Source: Archangium sp. | GTDB taxonomy: Bacteria > Myxococcota > Myxococcia > Myxococcales > Myxococcaceae | Reading direction: 5' to 3' | Length of the DNA: 8,692 bases | Assembly (NCBI GenBank): GCA_016793525.1 | Contig: JAEUJT010000424.1 | Span: forward strand, 1 to 8,692 | Position numbers and translations under genes: made by a program | Shown here: positions 7,181-8,692 of the stretch, one piece after another | Position numbering within the stretch: the first letter of the stretch is position 1 | Layout of the letters: every line of letters starts with the position of its first letter | Notes under the pieces: generated by a model | The model's database searches: none | The model's input: only the letters and a program-made list of their open reading frames with translations | Told to the model about the DNA's origin: nothing

Positions 7181-7217
7181 CTCGTTTCATTCACTTCTCT
7201 GGTGCGAATTGACAACA

Positions 7218-8108
7218 ATGGACCTGAACCACCTCAAGGCCTTCGTCACCCTCTACGAGACGGGCAGCTTCTCGCTCGCGGCCAAGCGGCTGGGTGTACC
7301 GCGCTCGACGGTGAGCCGGGCCATCGCGTCGCTCGAGTCGGCGCTCGGCGCGCGGCTGTTTCACCGCACGACCCGGCAGGTCTCGGTCAGCACCTCGGGC
7401 CGCTCGCTCTACGACCAGGCGGCTGCGCGGCTGAAAGCGCTCGAAGACGCGCTGCGCGAGATGCCTGAGCGCGAGGAGGAGCCGTCAGGCCGGCTGCGCA
7501 TCACCGCAACCATCGACCTCGGCGCGGCAGTGTTGGCCGAGGCGGCGGTGCGCTTCACCGCGCGCTACCCGCATGTGCGCGTGGAGACGCACCTCAACAA
7601 CGACGTGGTGAACCTGGTGCGCGACGGCTTCGACTTGGCGCTGCGCATCTCCGGGAGGTCGCTGAAAGACTCGAGCCTGGTGGCGAGCCGCGTGGGCACC
7701 ATTCGCATTCAGCTCTACGCCGCGCCCGCGTACCTCGCCCGCGCCGGTACGCCGCGCACGCCCAACGAGCTGAAGACGCACGACTGGGTGGGGTTCCACG
7801 CGCAGAGCCGCATCTGGCTGGCCTCTCCGCTCGCGGCGTCGGCCGTCGACACGCGGGCGCGACTCACCGGCGACGACATGTTCTTCGTGCGCGCGGCGCT
7901 GCTGGCCGGAGGTGGCGTGGGCGCGTTGCCGACGTTTGTCGCGGGCGAAGACGTGGCGACGGGCCGGTTGGTGCGCGTGCTCCCCAAGTGGGTGGCGCAG
8001 ACCGGCGGCGCCTACTTGGTGACGCCCGCGCGCGCGAACACGCCAAAGAAGGTGACGGCGTTCCGCGAGCTGTTGGTGGCGATGCTCAGAACGAGGCCCT
8101 TCGACTGA
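7218..8108 (+). CDS. LysR-family transcriptional regulator (CrgA-like group)
   Basis: A 296-residue regulator of standard LysR length. Residues 1-60 are the winged helix-turn-helix (MDLNHLKAFVTLYETGSFSL, then the recognition helix around PRSTVSRAIASLE, then LFHRTTRQVSVSTSG). A linker helix follows to about 90, then a periplasmic-binding-like co-inducer domain (GRLRITATIDLGAAVLAEA, RYPHVRVE, GFDLALRIS). These phrases match the CrgA/DhaR-like branch. The ATG at 7218 gives the canonical first helix; the frame is open further upstream, including a TTG at 7209, but those residues are not LysR-like. There is no clear Shine-Dalgarno sequence. It is divergent from the QorB-like gene with 100 bp between the start codons and probably controls both genes through the palindrome in that gap; the co-inducer is unknown. 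Confidence 0.94.
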   Translation: MDLNHLKAFVTLYETGSFSLAAKRLGVPRSTVSRAIASLESALGARLFHRTTRQVSVSTSGRSLYDQAAARLKALEDALREMPEREEEPSGRLRITATIDLGAAVLAEAAVRFTARYPHVRVETHLNNDVVNLVRDGFDLALRISGRSLKDSSLVASRVGTIRIQLYAAPAYLARAGTPRTPNELKTHDWVGFHAQSRIWLASPLAASAVDTRARLTGDDMFFVRAALLAGGGVGALPTFVAGEDVATGRLVRVLPKWVAQTGGAYLVTPARANTPKKVTAFRELLVAMLRTRPFD

Positions 8109-8141
8109 CTTCGCGCCGAGACTTGGGGTAATTGGCGGCGA

Positions 8142-8692
8142 ATGAACCGACCCCTCCGAGCGCCGTTGTGTCTCCTCGCCGTGCTTGCAGCGTGTGGTGG
8201 CAGCTCTCCGGGCACCGACGGTGGATCCACAGGTGGTGGATCCGGCGGCGGTGAGGTCGGCGGAGGTGCGGGCGGAGGTATTTCTACAGGCGGAGGGACG
8301 GGCGGTGGATCTACGGGCGGCGGAGCAGGCGGCGGGGGTGGCGGCGGCGCGGTGTTGAGCACCGATGCGGGAACATCGACGCTGTTCAACCTGCGGGACA
8401 TTCACCAGGGCTGGCGCGCCATCGCCGTGTCGTCGGCGGGCGTGCCGTACGTGGCCCTCGCCGGACAGCCCGAGGGGTACCCCGTCTCGACCATTCTCTT
8501 CGCGCGCGTCGACGTCACCGCCACCGATGCAGGCCTGGCCGACGCGTCGGTGGTAACGACCTCGGGCATCACCGGCACGGGCGACAACGTGCGCCTCGTG
8601 CTCGACTCCAACGACGCGCCGCACATCGTGTACCGAGAGCGCGTCGCCGCCGGGAACAACCAGCTGAAGTACGCGCGGCCCGACGGCGACGG
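8142..8692 (+). CDS. Gly-rich lipoprotein with propeller-like repeats, 3' partial
   Basis: An ATG at 8142 opens a frame with no stop to the right edge (183 codons visible). Residues 1-18 are a short, textbook lipoprotein signal (LCLLAVLAAC) with the lipobox LAAC and acylated Cys18. Residues 19-69 are a Gly/Ser/Thr-rich linker made of GGGS, GGGT and GGGA units. From about 75 the protein becomes beta-rich, with one clear repeat of the kind DSNDAPHIVYRE...NQLKYA preceded by GWRAIAVSSAGVPYVALAG, a pattern seen in beta-propeller envelope proteins. It is probably an outer-membrane or surface lipoprotein, with the linker holding the propeller away from the membrane; that is inference. It begins 33 bp after the LysR stop on the same strand, so co-transcription is possible. 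A weak purine stretch (GGCGGCGA) precedes the ATG. The C-terminus is outside the window. Confidence 0.85.
   Translation, partial: MNRPLRAPLCLLAVLAACGGSSPGTDGGSTGGGSGGGEVGGGAGGGISTGGGTGGGSTGGGAGGGGGGGAVLSTDAGTSTLFNLRDIHQGWRAIAVSSAGVPYVALAGQPEGYPVSTILFARVDVTATDAGLADASVVTTSGITGTGDNVRLVLDSNDAPHIVYRERVAAGNNQLKYARPDGD
8196..8348 (+). repeat. Low-complexity Gly-codon tract encoding the lipoprotein linker
   Basis: About 150 bp of imperfect repeats of GGCGG(A/T)G-type units, including near-copies of GGTGGATCCACAGG and GGTGGATCTACGGG. It encodes residues 19-69, which are mostly Gly. Such tracts change length easily by slippage or unequal recombination. The complementary strand reads as a Pro-rich frame that I regard as an artefact. 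Confidence 0.8.

Noticed and set aside
7209..7214. Perfect TTGACA -35 hexamer just before the LysR start
   Set aside because: A matching -10 would fall about 15 bp inside the coding region, which makes no sense for this gene; probably coincidence.
8012..8401. A minus-strand Pro-rich 129-codon frame (PPP repeats)
   Set aside because: It is simply the complement of the Gly codons of the lipoprotein linker; the plus-strand frame has a lipobox and a sensible downstream domain.
7485..8624. A 379-codon minus-strand open frame across the LysR and lipoprotein genes
   Set aside because: His/Arg/Ala-rich composition without motifs, and it lies opposite two well-supported genes.

Overview
The window is dense, high-GC bacterial DNA with strong G/C bias at third codon positions. 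It holds seven credible protein genes and no RNA genes, insertion sequences or CRISPR arrays that I can see. Three things point to Myxococcota (a myxobacterium or close relative): secreted lipoproteins with a short four-cysteine module or a Gly-rich linker behind the lipobox, a MoxR-type ATPase joined to a very large repeat protein, and the overall base composition. This placement is inference; there is no rRNA or housekeeping marker here.

Left arm (1-4055, + strand). A 1009-residue protein of unknown activity (N-terminal globular domain, Pro-rich linker, then about 600 residues of alpha-helical TPR-like repeats) overlaps a RavA-like MoxR AAA+ ATPase by 4 bp (ATGA). Its own GTG start sits in a GTGA that would overlap the stop of a gene outside the window, so these look like the last two genes of a longer, translationally coupled operon. 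The pairing resembles the MoxR-vWA 'ternary' NTP-dependent systems (the bpX and fvmX families) that comparative genomics has proposed as conflict or signalling systems in multicellular bacteria. This is the best candidate for an unusual system. The expected vWA partner is not in the window and would have to lie upstream.

Middle (4089-6010, - strand), convergent with the left arm across only 33 bp. A secreted or lipoprotein-like protein with a concanavalin/LamG-like body is followed 2 bp later by a NYN-LOTUS protein (putative RNase plus RNA-binding domain). The downstream gene's ribosome binding site lies inside the upstream gene's last codons, so the two are coupled although one product is exported and the other cytoplasmic. 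The 222-bp gap 6011-6232 holds the leader of this pair, with inverted repeats next to the start codon.

Right arm (6233-8692). A QorB-like NAD(P)H:quinone oxidoreductase (-) is divergent from a LysR-family regulator (+). The 100-bp gap between them contains a near-perfect 16-bp palindrome with the LysR T-N11-A signature, a conventional local regulatory circuit. After the regulator a Gly-rich lipoprotein with propeller-like repeats begins and runs off the right edge.
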